From assembly GCF_052857255.1 (NCBI RefSeq), contig NC_135498.1:116689134-116753133 (forward strand): 64,000 nucleotides of DNA, in the 5' to 3' direction. Numbering within the stretch: the first letter of the stretch is position 1; each line of letters opens with the position of its first letter. This DNA comes from Amblyomma americanum. Lineage: Eukaryota > Arthropoda > Arachnida > Ixodida > Ixodidae. Shown here one piece after another: positions 47,740-59,600 of the stretch. Made by a program: the position numbers and the translations under genes. The notes below the pieces were generated by a model. It saw only the letters and a program-made list of their open reading frames with translations. It was not told where the DNA came from and did not search any database.

Positions 47740-48442
47740 CAATCTATTCGTGGGCAGCATTTTGCTTGCTTGTATCTTGAAATTTCGTCATTGAATGACT
47801 TCCCTTCCTATGCATACATTCCTGTGATTATTTTTGAGTCAGCATCTCTGTAACATGATGAATCCATCTGAACTATCACCAGCATCCGTACAATAAGTGT
47901 TTCGCAGCCCCTTTGAAACATACACGCAGCTTTACTCGCGCAGTAGTGCTCGCGCCATCGATGTCGACATGAAATCCGCTAGTATTGGGTATCCTTGACT
48001 AACACCTTTTCGCTTTGATGTTCCCAGTTTAACTCCTTTTCCTGCATTTTACTTGAATGTGATAACGCGTGCATACATACCCAAAGAATATTTTTGGCCA
48101 AGCGTTTCTATCGGAAGGTATAAGCAGTATAAAAGACGTCGGTGGTTTCTCAGTTTGAACTAATTTAAGAACTATAATACCATATCTGAAAGGAAGAAGC
48201 ATACAGGGTAGCAGGGGAGAGGAAAGCAATAGCAACAGTGATTGGCCTAGTGGCTATGTTTTGGATCCAGCCCATGCGCCTGCGTCAGTTCGAGTTGGCA
48301 AAGAACAATGAACAACAACATTTTTGGCTTGTGAAAATGCTTCTGTTTGTAGCTGCCTACTAGCTCTTTGCGCAGATTAACCAAGAACCCTAGCTAGAAA
48401 GGCGCATAGCCCTCTAGGGTCTCTCATAGTCCCCTCGTGTTC
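47740..48442. other. Unassigned stretch
   Basis: Nothing recognised on either strand. Confidence 0.4.
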
Positions 48443-48644
48443 GGTTTTGGTTTTATGGAGATGAACATCTGAAAGCGACTAAGCCTATGAGGGATGCCGT
48501 AGTGAAGGGCTCCGGAAAGTTCGACCACCTGGGGTTCTTTAACGTGCACTGACATCGCACAGTAGACGGGCCTGCCGCATTTCGCCTCCATCGAAATACG
48601 GCCGGGATCGAACCCTCCATAACCATTGAGCCACCGAGGTGGCC
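48443..48644 (-). mobile_element. tRNA-derived SINE
   Basis: On the minus strand it begins GGCCACCTCGGTGGCTCAATGG (box A), has GGGTTCGATCCCGGCCG (box B), the body CACGTTAAAGAACCCCAGGTG and the 3' end CATAAAACCAAAACC. Related target words flank it, CCCTCGTGTTC just left and CACTCGTGTGTT just right. It is the best preserved tRNA head of this SINE type in the window. Confidence 0.9.
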
Positions 48645-48659
48645 ATTCCACTCGTGTGT

Positions 48660-50510
48660 TTTCATTTCCTGAAAATCCTTGCTACGCGTTAAAAAAGATA
48701 CCGTTCCAAAAATCTCACCACACATAGATACACATTCCGGAAGCAAACAATCACCGAAACCGAGGAGAATAGGGGATGATCTTTATTGTGGTGTTTGTCA
48801 ATGACAGGTTAATAGATATAATTATTGAAAAATTGTTGATGACAAAGCAGAGAAAAAACCAACCTCATGTCGCTGCTGGAATCCGTACCCATGGTGGTTG
48901 TGGGTTTGTTCACGTAGCGTGGTTTCGAATATCCGCGGCTGAACACATTCTCTCAAAGTGCGGAGCGTGTTCTCTCGGCCATACGCACATCAATTTAAGA
49001 TCCATTTTTGTGAATCATAACGGCGCCATCACTTATAAAAGATTCCCAAAAAGCGCGTCGCATTTCTGCTCACACTTTTACGAAATGAGCACTCGTAATT
49101 TTCATAAAACTCCGGTGGAAGTCTGGTTTGGAGACACTTAAAACCGGCCGCTATTGGCGCCACCGCCTTTCAGAGTTCTGTGTGTCTAGACTGCGAAAAT
49201 GGCGTATGGGGTCTACACACGAGCAAAACTTGCTTCCGCGCGCGTGGTACCATTTTGTTCTTTTAATACTGTGCGCTCAACTTAAGCGGAGGTCAAGACA
49301 ACACGCTGGTCTATGGCACGCGCTGTATCACTGCTCTCGGATTTCTCAAGTGCAGCGCACTGGATTTTGCTCGTGAGACTTGAGCAGGAGAAGTTGCTTT
49401 CACTTGTTTATCCTTTGACTTCATAAACGGCGCAGTTGGGCGCGCGTACTTGATGCCGTATTGCAGGGAGAGGGCCGCTGCGTTCCCGGTCGGATTGCGT
49501 GGTTTCTAATTGCGACAAGATTAATACATTATGCAGGAATTCTTAGTGCTCTCTGTTATCATAGTATTGTAAATTATATTCTCAACTTACTCATTAGTGC
49601 CGTTTGAGTTGTGCATGCAGAAAATCAAGAATGCGAATACCTTGTACCGAAACAGTAATTTCTTCAAGTCTACTAACAATATGTATCCAAACACTAAAAG
49701 CTGAGCAAGAAAACAAAGCTTAACATAGCAGTAGATACTGCGGACGTAGGACAGGACACAAGCTGTGTGTCCGCGTCTTTTTCGCGCTGGTTACCACGTC
49801 AGCATCCGTAATCCAAGTAGCCCAATTAAGATCCTGAGCAGTAATTACTGGCTCAAGCCCATCACACAGCAATGTGAACGTATCATTCACATCCAATGAT
49901 AAAAATACAAGCGTTTGAACTCTTTACCGTCCAGCATGAATAAGATTTCAGGCCAGCAAAGCGACTATGCACTACGGGATTTTCTTTGGGGATGCCAGAG
50001 GAATCCAGTAATTCCGGGAATCACTTACCCAGAAACTGAGCACTGGGAGGCGGCGCTCTAGAGCTCTCACAAAGGAGGCCAGATATGGGTGTTCAGTCTG
50101 GCTGGAGATGCGTGAAAAGCCAGTAGCTGCTGCAAGATTAGCCCACCACACTAACCTAGGTTTATTCTGTGGATTAAATGTTTTTTTCACTCACTCCTAG
50201 GCCTTGCGGTCCGCATCTCGCTAAAACGTTCCCCGCACGTTCAGTAGGAGTTGACTCAAAACTAGGGTTAAATTGGCTGCAGTATCAATGGACTCCCGTA
50301 ATAGACAGCCTAACCTGCTATTTCACTTCCAGTTGATATGTTTCCATCATCATTACCATCTGGATATGCCCCAGCGCCCCTGTGCGGACCCTTCGGGTGG
50401 CGCACCAAGGCCTCCGATATGGGGACTGAGAAGTTTCATTATCGTAGATATCTATCCACATGACTGCGACACAGGGCTAGCAATAATGACTGACTGTGAC
50501 GCATATCCCC
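48660..50510. other. Unassigned stretch in the spacer between the arms
   Basis: No element recognised with confidence. A minus-strand frame at 49972-50190 and its surroundings (49780-50220) have a coding-like texture but no motif that I can name. A small AT-to-GC transition occurs near 49130-49330. Confidence 0.4.
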
Positions 50511-50715
50511 TATAGAATTGATTTTAACGTGAACAGCGCGCACTCAGCGAGCATGAAACGGAAAATACAAACTCTATCGACTACGCGCTGTTTGTAACAA
50601 AACAAAATACCAACTAGCACAAGCATCTACTCTTTTAACTGCGATGCACGAAATACGAAATAATGCAGCGTCTTTAGTCCATATATCTATGAGCATATTT
50701 ATTACTATTAGCTTA

Positions 50716-50941
50716 CCCGCCGCGGTGGCTCAGTGGTTATAGCACTCGGCTACTCACACGAAAAACGCATAAAGAACATAAGTGTGGGATTTCGATGGAG
50801 GCTTAAATCTATAGGACAGTGTATTCTGCGATGCCGGTGCACCGTAAAGAACTCACCATGGTGGCAATTTCTGGAGCCCTTCACTACGACGTCTCTCAAA
50901 GCCCGAATATCTTTAGGGCGTTAAACCCCCCTAAACCAAAC
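50716..50941 (+). mobile_element. tRNA-derived SINE, right-arm copy
   Basis: It starts CCCGCCGCGGTGGCTCAGTGG and ends GTTAAACCCCCCTAAACC. It is the mirror partner of 38173-38398 and shares the decayed box B region (ACGCATAAAGAACATAAGTG), a lesion present before the duplication. Confidence 0.85.
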
Positions 50942-53114
50942 GATTACTCTGGTTTGATTCGTAGCTGCCTCGATTGGCCGAATTTGCTAAATCATTGCTT
51001 ACGGCAGCGAACGGAGATTTCCTAGGAGTGCTATTAAATTGCCACTTTGGTCTGATGTGTGCGGAAGATGTTCTGGTTCAGCATTACTGAGGCATTTCTG
51101 GAGGAAACACACTAGGATGAGGCTTTACAACTAGAGACTGCATTTTGGTCACAGGCCGACACAGCATAGTCAAAACTAAACCGGTTGTAGAGTCTAATTG
51201 CATCAAAGAAGCACTGTATCTTGAGGCGACCTCTATAAGTACGAATTCTGCAGTAACTATTCAGCCCTGTAAAAAGCAGTTAGGACTACTAAGCAATCTC
51301 TTTCGATGCCGCATGCTTCTATTTGGTCGTACTTTAAACCATCTCCTTAGAAACAGGCTGAAATATAAAGGCAAATTTTCATTTTTAATCACCTCTCCTC
51401 TACAGGAAGGACCTTTGCTCCGGAACTGTAGGAGCCCGGTTCTGGTAGATTCGTTCTCGAATGGCCAGTAATGCCGGGCTCACAATAAAGGAAGTTTCAC
51501 GTCATTTGTCAAAGTAAACAGAATACATACAGGTGGCCTTCAATTTCATCGTTGTTTCGCAAAGCCAAATGACAGCATTGGGGCGCACATCAATTCCCTT
51601 GCTGGTTGGATGCAGTGCGTGGTTGTTGTCTATATCTTTAATAACATGCGTAGCTGCACTTCGTGTCGGGTTTTCAACCAGCGTGTGCCCAACAGATGAA
51701 ATCCGAAAAAAGCGTCCTTAACAACCGTAATGATGAATTCATCGATAATGTGCCATTGATTCTGTCAATAATGGAAAACATCCGTCACTCACCAGTCGAT
51801 ACCTCTGCAAAGAGTTGAGTTTGCGGCAACAAATCATTAGTCATATATTTCCTATCGTGAACCCTTATATTGTCTCTGTTCTTTTAATTCGTCTTTTCAA
51901 AGTTTAGCATAAACAAAATGTTAAGTTCTTTGCATTCCCACTTGAAGTGAGAAAAACAACGCTAAGAAAATTGAGAAAATGCACTTTCGGAACCTTCCAG
52001 GTTCCATCATCAGTTTGACTAGGGGTTGTTGCAGCATCGTTTTTTAAGCCCTTCTATATTCAAGCACTGGCTGAATATACGTGGGCATTCAAATTTTCCG
52101 GAAGTTTTACACTTCTCACCCTGCATTATGGAAGCCAATGACAGGACGTGGCGAGAAATTATACACATGGTCTATAGGCGCAAGTCGGTAGTCATGTTGC
52201 AGCCAAAATTGAAACACTCATTTGTCAACAGCATGCAAGTCTAAGCCTAAATGCAACGAGAAAAATAGGAAGAGCTCGCATACTAGCTATGAATCGCAAC
52301 TAACAATTTTAATCTCCATAACCTAAAGCTATAACAACTAAAAATGCGGTGGTGATGGTCATAACACAATCATAACTACATCACCATCACCTACCTACAC
52401 ACGAGACATGTGGCGAAACTAAAAAAAAACAACAAAAACGTGACCACACTCCTTTTAGGCACATTTTCAATTTCTGAAATTAACAATAGCGAAGGAGGGC
52501 GAATCGCCGGAGAAGAAATAGAAGGTTGTTGATCACCACAGCATTATCGGCGTTACATTGTTCTCACATTTCATATGAGATTGAAACGTTGAGAGGAAAC
52601 TTTCATCTGCAAGGGAAACAAAATTTCAGTTTCACAGAAAAAAACAATTCGTTACATATTCTGCCTTGACCAACTTACCTCTCAGCATACATTTATTTCT
52701 GCAGCGCAAAACGCTACGCATAAACCATATCTGTGAATACAGACTTTTAGGCTTACATTAGTTTTCACCTGAAAGCTTTCGGTACGTTTTAAAAATTGCT
52801 GGTCCGTACTAACAATGTAAGCAAGTGAAAAAATAAACAGGCTTCATGCCCTATTTTCGCACCGATTACAAGCTCCTCTTTTCATCACAACCTTCTGTCC
52901 ATTTTAAAAAAGCACCAGCACAGCAGCAGCAGAAAATTTTGAATCACTACAGTTTTTGTTTTTTTTTAATTTGTAATCCAGATGTTGCTCCTGACTACGT
53001 TCCCCTTTAGATGTTTCTTTTTGTTATTCTTTGCTTGAATTTGCTCACGGTGATGTCCTTTCATTATTTTATGCAATTGTTTTTGTTCCTAAGTTTTCGA
53101 AGTCATAATCTAGA

Positions 53115-53330
53115 CTTTTGTTCCTTTAAAGATCCCCAGGTGGCCGAAATTACTCCGCAGGCCCCCACTACGGCACCTCTTTTTTCCTTTCTTCTTCGCC
53201 TGCGTCCTTTATCCCTTCCTTTACGGTGGGGTTGAGGTGTTCAACGATATATGAGACAGATACTGAGCCATTTCCTTCCCCCAAAACCAAGTCTCAATTT
53301 CATTTTTCTTGTCGTTTCGTAATTTTTATC
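53115..53330 (+). mobile_element. Ruka-like SINE, 5'-truncated, right-arm copy
   Basis: It reads AAAGATCCCCAGGTGGCCG, then CCCCCACTACGGCACCTCTT and ATATGAGACAGATACTG. It is the mirror partner of 34345-34530 with the same missing head. This copy keeps more of the consensus than the left one. Confidence 0.85.
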
Positions 53331-54018
53331 CGCTTTCTTGTAAAGGAACATATTTTGTATGAGTACAGATGTCTAGTTGGTGCTACATTGTAATGGTTAA
53401 CTGGGCCTTATCAAATTTTGGTTATTAGCCCAGACGACCCACCCGATATTCTGGGAAATAATCATCAATAGTCAATCTTGGAAATAGCATTATGTTTGCA
53501 CTAGCAACAAACATGGGCGACTTAAGCACTCTTGCTTTTTGGAAGTAAACACTCGCCATAATTCCTTTTTTCTTCGATGACTGTGAAAGAACTAAATGCT
53601 TGTGTGGGTAAATAATGACTTGCCCTCATATTGTTTTTTTTCCTTGTACCGGCGCCGGTTTTTCATGTTGGAATAATTTGATTCTTAAAGTCATTTAAGA
53701 TATTTTCCTCCACAGATGTTTATCGGTTAGTCTATCGTATGTATACCTGTTTCCATTATAAACGGAGCTTTCAAGCCATTGAAGGTGACATTTCCACATA
53801 CCATAATCTGCGCAACTTTTGGCAATTTGACGGGTGAATCGTTTTTGCTTTCGCATGGTTGGGTTGTTATTTACGATATCTTGGAGGTCCGACAACTTGT
53901 GAGGCGCAGAGCATAGTACTCTGTTATAAAAATGTGCGGCCACATTTTTCACATTACTTACTATGGGCTACATGTATGGAATGACTGCCATTTTTTATCT
54001 CTCTTTTCATGTTCATCT

Positions 54019-56649
54019 TTAACCCCTTCAGGTGCGAATTAAGAAATAAGTAGAAAAAAAATTTAATTTCATTTCAGCATGTTTTTATAAGTCACTGCAA
54101 CACATTGCAATCGACAAAATAGATTTTATTGCAACTCGGAAAAAATTAGTTCGCGTGCACAATTGTGCACAGAGCGCCCCAATGGCAGTTTTCCAGGTTT
54201 TGGTTTTGGTCAATGTTTAACAGTGAAAAATGGATTTTCTTGGCAAATTTGCGGTTACAAGGCACATTTTGTAATAGGTTTGAGGCCTACATTACAGAAT
54301 TTCACATTCTATTATGAAATTCATAAAAGCAGTCTTTTGCTGAAGACAAACAAAGAAAAACATCGCACTTGCGGCAGCAGATTCGGGATCTCGAGCTGCA
54401 TCCATCATTCCTGCAGCGTTGTGCAAAGTGAGTAGACATGTGCCTTGGCCAGTGGTTGATGCCATCATACCTGGTGGAGTTTGTGGGCATTGGGCTACAA
54501 TTATGTGCCTTCCGAGAAGTACTTCGAGGCGCAGCGTTGCTCGGCCGGCCCCTCTTTGGCCGCTTGCTTTTGTTCGCCTCGATGAGACTGCGGGCTACAT
54601 CCATCTGAAAGGCCATGACGTCTTTTATGTCCTTCTTGGGGATTCCTTCTTCATTGGCATCCCGAACATACTCTATCCATCCATTGCAAATAGCAAATGT
54701 CACAAAATGTGAGATAGCACGGACGGGCCACTTCCTTGTCTTGGCTTTCAGGGGATACAAGGACATTAAAAAATTAATTTGTCCACGCCCCCCATGAAGC
54801 TGTTATATTGAGCAATGACTTCAGGGCAATCAATTTCAATGTGCTGCTTCTGTGAGTCGCTCCACCTTTTCACCTTTGACATCACCCCAATGCCGACAGT
54901 AGTCGACACCATGTTCACCGGCCCATTATCGTGCCACCTGACAATGACAATGTCCTCTTCTTCGCTTATTTTTCGGTCGTAGCTGCCTCGCCCAATTCGC
55001 TTCAGATCCTTATCACTTTTTAAAGGGCATCCGAGGAGTCGGTTCGATCAGATGGTTCCAGTGGCTAAAATTCCAACCTCCTTTAGTTCCCGGAAGAGAG
55101 GCACAGATGAAAAATAGTTGTCCATGTACACTTTCATGTTGTGCCCATGTGGAAGATGCTGTACAAGCCGCATGACAACAGAACCCCCAAGACCAAGATG
55201 GGAATGGTTCTCACTTATGCCTGTGCCCTTCCCCTGGTAAAGCTCCAAGTCGTGCGCCAAGCCATCAGCACTGCAGCGAACGAAGATTTTGACACCCTCC
55301 GGGTTTGGCTTCCCTTTGATAAATTGCTTCGCGGCAACCCTTCCGGTGAATGGCATTATCTGCTCGTCGATGCTTTGAACGGGCAACGGGTGAAGGTCAA
55401 GACACCGGGTTTGTACTGCTTTGATTATTGGCCTCACTTTCCAAAACTTGTCTGTTGTAGGGTCCCTTGGGCTGTTGACATCAGTGATATGCAGCATGGC
55501 CCTGAGTTTGAAAAACCGCTTGGATGACATCATGTCAGCAATTCCAGGAATCCTTGTACCCTCTTGCCAATACATGCGTATCCTGGGAAACTTTAGGACT
55601 GCCATCCGCATCATTATTCCGAAGAATACCTTAATTTCATCCGCTGTAGTCTGCAGCTCTATTCCATCTTGCTGTAATGCGTAAATGTTTGTGAACTTGG
55701 CCAGCTCACTAAATATGTCCTGCGTAAAATACTTGAGAAAGTACTGAAGAGGCTCCAGCAATGAAGTTATAGGCTGCTGACTGAATGTGCAGTCAGTATT
55801 TGTAGGAGTAAACTCCTTAGATATCCACTTTACTTCCACTTTCTTTTTTCGTTTTGGTTGGGGCGGTTGGGGCAGCAGGGGCTCTTCGTTCTCGCTATCC
55901 TCACCAAATGTACCTGTTGCTGTCTTTTCACTCTCTTCAGGCTGTGAGAGAGTCTGTTAAAGTAAACAAGATTTAGACGATGAATGTTATTTGCAGAAAT
56001 GTTAGATAAATAGACACTTACTGTTACTTCTGCGGTCTCATCCAGCTCATCGTCGGAGAAGTCGCCATCCGAGGCATTTCCATCGGCAATTTTTAGCAAC
56101 AATTGCTCCGCTGATGATGTGGTGGCCTTTAATCTTGACCGCGAGTGATCTTGGAGACCTATAACACACAAAACACACCCTTCAATCCACTGTAACATAC
56201 GTAAGGCGCGTAAGCAAGCGGTGTGTGTTTATCGAGATTGTGGGTATTCAGGCGCGGTGTGCACTTTTGTGCACGCATATAACTTTTTCGTCGTCACGCC
56301 AGCCTCGCTCCACAGATGCAAAAACAAATATTATTAGCAGAAACCTGATATCTTATATAACAACTGACCACAAAATGCAGTTACTATTGAACAGGCACGA
56401 TGGCAAAATGAGGAGATTTTTCGGAGGTACTCACGTGTCAACCCGTAGAACACGGAAGCATCCATCTTGACTGTTTGTTTGTGGTTGAGCTTCGCACTCT
56501 TAAAACGAGATGGCGCTAGTAGTCCATGCGCGAGGCGTACACAAATGTGCACACAGCGCCTGAATTCCAGAAAAGTCTTTTTACTTGCGCCGACCGCTGT
56601 TAGAAGTTAGCGTGCACAAATGTGCACACCGCCACTGAAGGGGTTTTAA
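54019..56649 (-). mobile_element. piggyBac-type DNA transposon, complete ends, right arm only
   Basis: The element (54023-56645, 2,623 bases) lies between TTAA at 54019-54022 and TTAA at 56646-56649, the target specificity of piggyBac. The ends read inward CCCCTTCAG on the left and AACCCCTTCAG on the right. In the left arm the uninterrupted site is present (around 33625), where TTTGGG-like sequence aligns with TTTAAG, so the insertion is clean. A transposase gene on the minus strand fills most of the element. Short GTGCAC-N4-GTGCAC boxes lie near both ends. Confidence 0.9.
54302..56465 (-). pseudogene. piggyBac transposase gene, three exons, one stop and one frameshift
   Basis: I infer exon 1 at 56465-56435 (MDASVFYGLT), intron 56434-56159 (GTGAGT...ATAG), exon 2 at 56158-56022 (acidic, with SDGDFSDDELDE), intron 55954-56021 (68 bases, GTAAGT...AACAG) and exon 3 from 55953. 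Splicing keeps the frame. Exon 3 carries a basic stretch (QPKRKKK) and the DDE_Tnp_1_7 core. Catalytic Asp residues are in QSIDEQIMPF (about residue 252) and KVYMDNYFSS (about 334), and the third Asp is in FMGGVDK. A TGA at 55048-55050 interrupts the core. An apparent one-base loss near 54772-54780 shifts the frame before the C-terminal region, which ends at 54302 with a Cys-rich domain (CCRKCDVFLCLSSAKDCFYE). With only two lesions this is a young element. Confidence 0.85.
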
Positions 56650-58589
56650 GTATGAGAACCCCTCCTGTGCTGCCCGCAGCGATTTTTCACAAAAGTACAC
56701 TATGGGTTATAGACTTGTGGCACGAATGCCTTCTGTTTGACTCGAGGCAAGTGCAATTGCGTTTTCTACTTATATTGAATGCTGGAGGGAACACTTAACA
56801 CTTGTTTCTGGAATTTCAGTCTTTTATATCAATGCTGAACCCCGAACACCGTCCAATATATCGGTGCTTCAAAAATAACTCGACCAGCATATCTGAACTG
56901 CCCACAACTAAATGATCTTCAGGGGCTAACGTTCGAAGATATGTGTGTAGGTATCTGTAAGCAATATATTTCTAAGTGCCGGCTGTAAACGTCAACCTAT
57001 AAAATTGTAACCGTCTTTGCTGAAAACAATCAGCTCAATTCATTTACCCTTCCTTTGATTACCACGCGGATAAAGATACAGGATTGCATACATTTAGCAT
57101 TAGAATGGCACTCTCTTTTACATTCCCACAATCAACCGCAACACGTGTAAAACACTCGTTGATGGATGCCGATGCATTTTCATCGAAACCCATTTCTGTA
57201 ATTACTGGCGAATAGCCTTCCACGTCTGATATCACAAGCCCCAATTTGTTTCAGGAAGGAACTCGTCAAGAAAATGGAAATTCTTACTTCGTTCCTGTCT
57301 TCTAGGTAGTGGACAAATTGTTTACCAGCCTGCGAACCACCTCAGTGAATTTTCTGGACATGCTTCTTGCGAGGCCGCCATTTCCAACAGAAAGAAGACG
57401 GGTTTTTACACATGTTGCTATCCTTGTTCCACTAGCCGAACTATGCATATATCTGCAGAGCTTTTTTTTGTGGAATTCATCTCGTGTGCCGTTCTGCATA
57501 TTCAGGAGCTCGTTGTACTAGTCCGACTTGAGCATACTGAACGACCAGAAAAACACGCCATTGCATCGATGCTGGTCAATGGAGGGGTAAGCAATTTTGC
57601 GATCTGAGTAAAGGTCAGGACTATTCTAAAGGCTTGAAGACTGAATAACCTTTTTACTGGAAAGTGGACAGTATACATGCACGATTATTGCTATCGTTCT
57701 ACGGTTCACTAACTTTCTGGTAAACTCGAGGTTTTTGAAAAGTCTTAAACGGGAAATATGACAAGTGTCAACCCTTCAATTCGTCGTCTTAAAACCAAGA
57801 AAAATTTCGTGTGGAACGAACATGAACATTTGTTCAAGTAGCATTGCCCTTTTATTGAAATGTTGGGGGTATAGGAGTCCTTTTTAGCACTGGCAGCATA
57901 CGCGTCTAAAGTAATTAACGCAACTTTTGCTGTTTCACAAATGTTTATACAACGTGTACTACTTATGGTTCTTTTCGCCTAACGCTGAACATTGTTTTCT
58001 TCGTGTTGCCATATAATTCTAATACATTATCTAGGCGCTCAATACAAGCCTTGCTGATCCAGAAATGACCTACGAATTGATTTGTGAGCATGTCAGCAAT
58101 CCGGCCGCACACACGGGCATTCTTTCTCCGAAAAGAAAGCAGGAGTGGATTCCTTCAAAAAAACAAAAACCTACGAACTGAATGTGTGGAAGGAATTCCA
58201 TTCGGCAAAATGTCAGCGGCCCCAAGTCGCTGTAAATCAACAAGGCTAAGATGAAAATGCCGAGCTTATCGTCAATGTGTGCAGCAAGTGCATTGCTCCT
58301 TTGCATCTGACCTTCCTCCGGGGCGTCAAGAAAGTTCTTTTTCTCAACGGCGCTCCCGTCTTTTGCATGGTCGTGTGGAAATGGGGAGTGTCAAATTTAC
58401 TTCTTCACGCAGTGCCCTTTACATTTTTCCCGTGTCTTCGAAAGTATGCACAGCACTCAAAGTATTTCTAGATTTGCGCATGGGTAATCGTCGGTTTCCT
58501 CCATGAGTTTTGAAGCCATGGCTGTACAGGTCTTCCCCCGATGCACAAAACCACAGCCACCTCGAAATTGTGTCGTGTGAATGCGGGTT

Positions 58590-59030
58590 AACTCTAATTC
58601 GAACATAATCCCAAGAGAGCGTTGTGTAAATGGTTACGCATAAGCGGCTCAGAAATACAACGCGAGATCGTTAAGGCACTCATGTGGCAGAGAATCCAGC
58701 GTTGTCGTCGGCTTCGTCGGCGCTGTTGAGCGGGAGCGAAAAATTCACGAAAAATGGCAAGAGATGCTACCTGAGAGGAAGGCGGGAACCTTGGTCACGT
58801 AACCGTGGGGCGTCATCCCAACCTTTCCGCCTCATAGTGAGGATACCGGGCACCGTGTTAGCTGGAAAATAAATTATTGATTAGTCGCGAGTGGAGACTC
58901 GGGTAGCACAGCCTGGCTCTCACATCTCACAGCTCCTTGGCAGCACCTTCCATCTCAAGGGAATGGCGCTACGATTAACCGTTTAACCGCTGGGAAGAAG
59001 TCACATAGGACCCTCAGGGATTCATTAATA
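58590..59030 (+). repeat. Dispersed repeat family R, copy 3, containing the outer edge of the right arm
   Basis: It contains CTCATAGTGAGGATACCGGGC, TTATTGATTAGTCGCGAG, TCCTTGGCAGCACC and CGATTAACCG, in the same order as the copies at 29085-29330 and 31100-31620. Similarity with the left arm ends at CCCTCAGGG, about 59019. The next copy follows in the same orientation. Confidence 0.75.
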
Positions 59031-59039
59031 TTAGGTAGG

Positions 59040-59600
59040 AAGCGACCCATTATGCATAAATTAGAATTAACCCATTACGCTATCGAGGCTTACCAGTAAG
59101 GTGAAACTTGAGTGTCCTTTCGAATTTAAACTCGATTGCTTTGAAGGCCCCGTTCTCAAGAAAATCTTGTGTCAGCTTTGTCGGCGTCGGCGTTGGCATT
59201 GTGAGCGAAAAATCACGGGCATGGCTCTAGCAGGTAGTCCCCACAGAGGAACTTAGGAGGCAGGGGGGCCCACCAAGGTCACATGACCTCGCGGAGTCAT
59301 CACAACGTGCCCACTGGATAGTGAGCAACAGTGAGCAAACTACCAGGTGGCGGTTAAATTATTGATTGGTCACTCGGGAAGAGTAACCTGGTGCGAACAA
59401 TACCCATCGCTGGGAGCGCCTACTAAGCCAGCGCAATGACGCATCGCTGAATCGGAGCACTACTGTGATGGGAAGGGTATGACGACTCCCAATGACTAAT
59501 GACTGGAAAGCAGGGGACAGGGGATTACCTTCCATATATATGAGGACTTACCCATTACGCTATTGGGACCCTTTCCTTAACGGTGCAGCTTGAGTGACCG
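59040..59600 (+). repeat. Dispersed repeat family R, copy 4, tandem to copy 3
   Basis: Words of copy 3 recur here: TTGTCGGCGTCGGCGTTGGC, CAAGGTCACATGACC and TTAAATTATTGATTGGTCAC. CCCATTACGCTAT occurs at about 59077 and again at about 59551, roughly 475 bases apart, suggesting tandem units. It is more diverged than copies 1 to 3. Confidence 0.6.

Larger units (their letters stand above)
50511..59019 (-). repeat. Right arm of the large inverted duplication
   Basis: This arm is the reverse complement of 31247-38600, interrupted by the piggyBac element (54023-56645). The inner edge is TATAGAATTGATTTT at 50511, and the outer edge is GACCCTCAGGG near 59010-59019. It lacks the two left-only segments noted for the other arm. 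Its own sequence contains no recognised gene outside mobile elements. Indels of a few bases are common. Confidence 0.9.
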
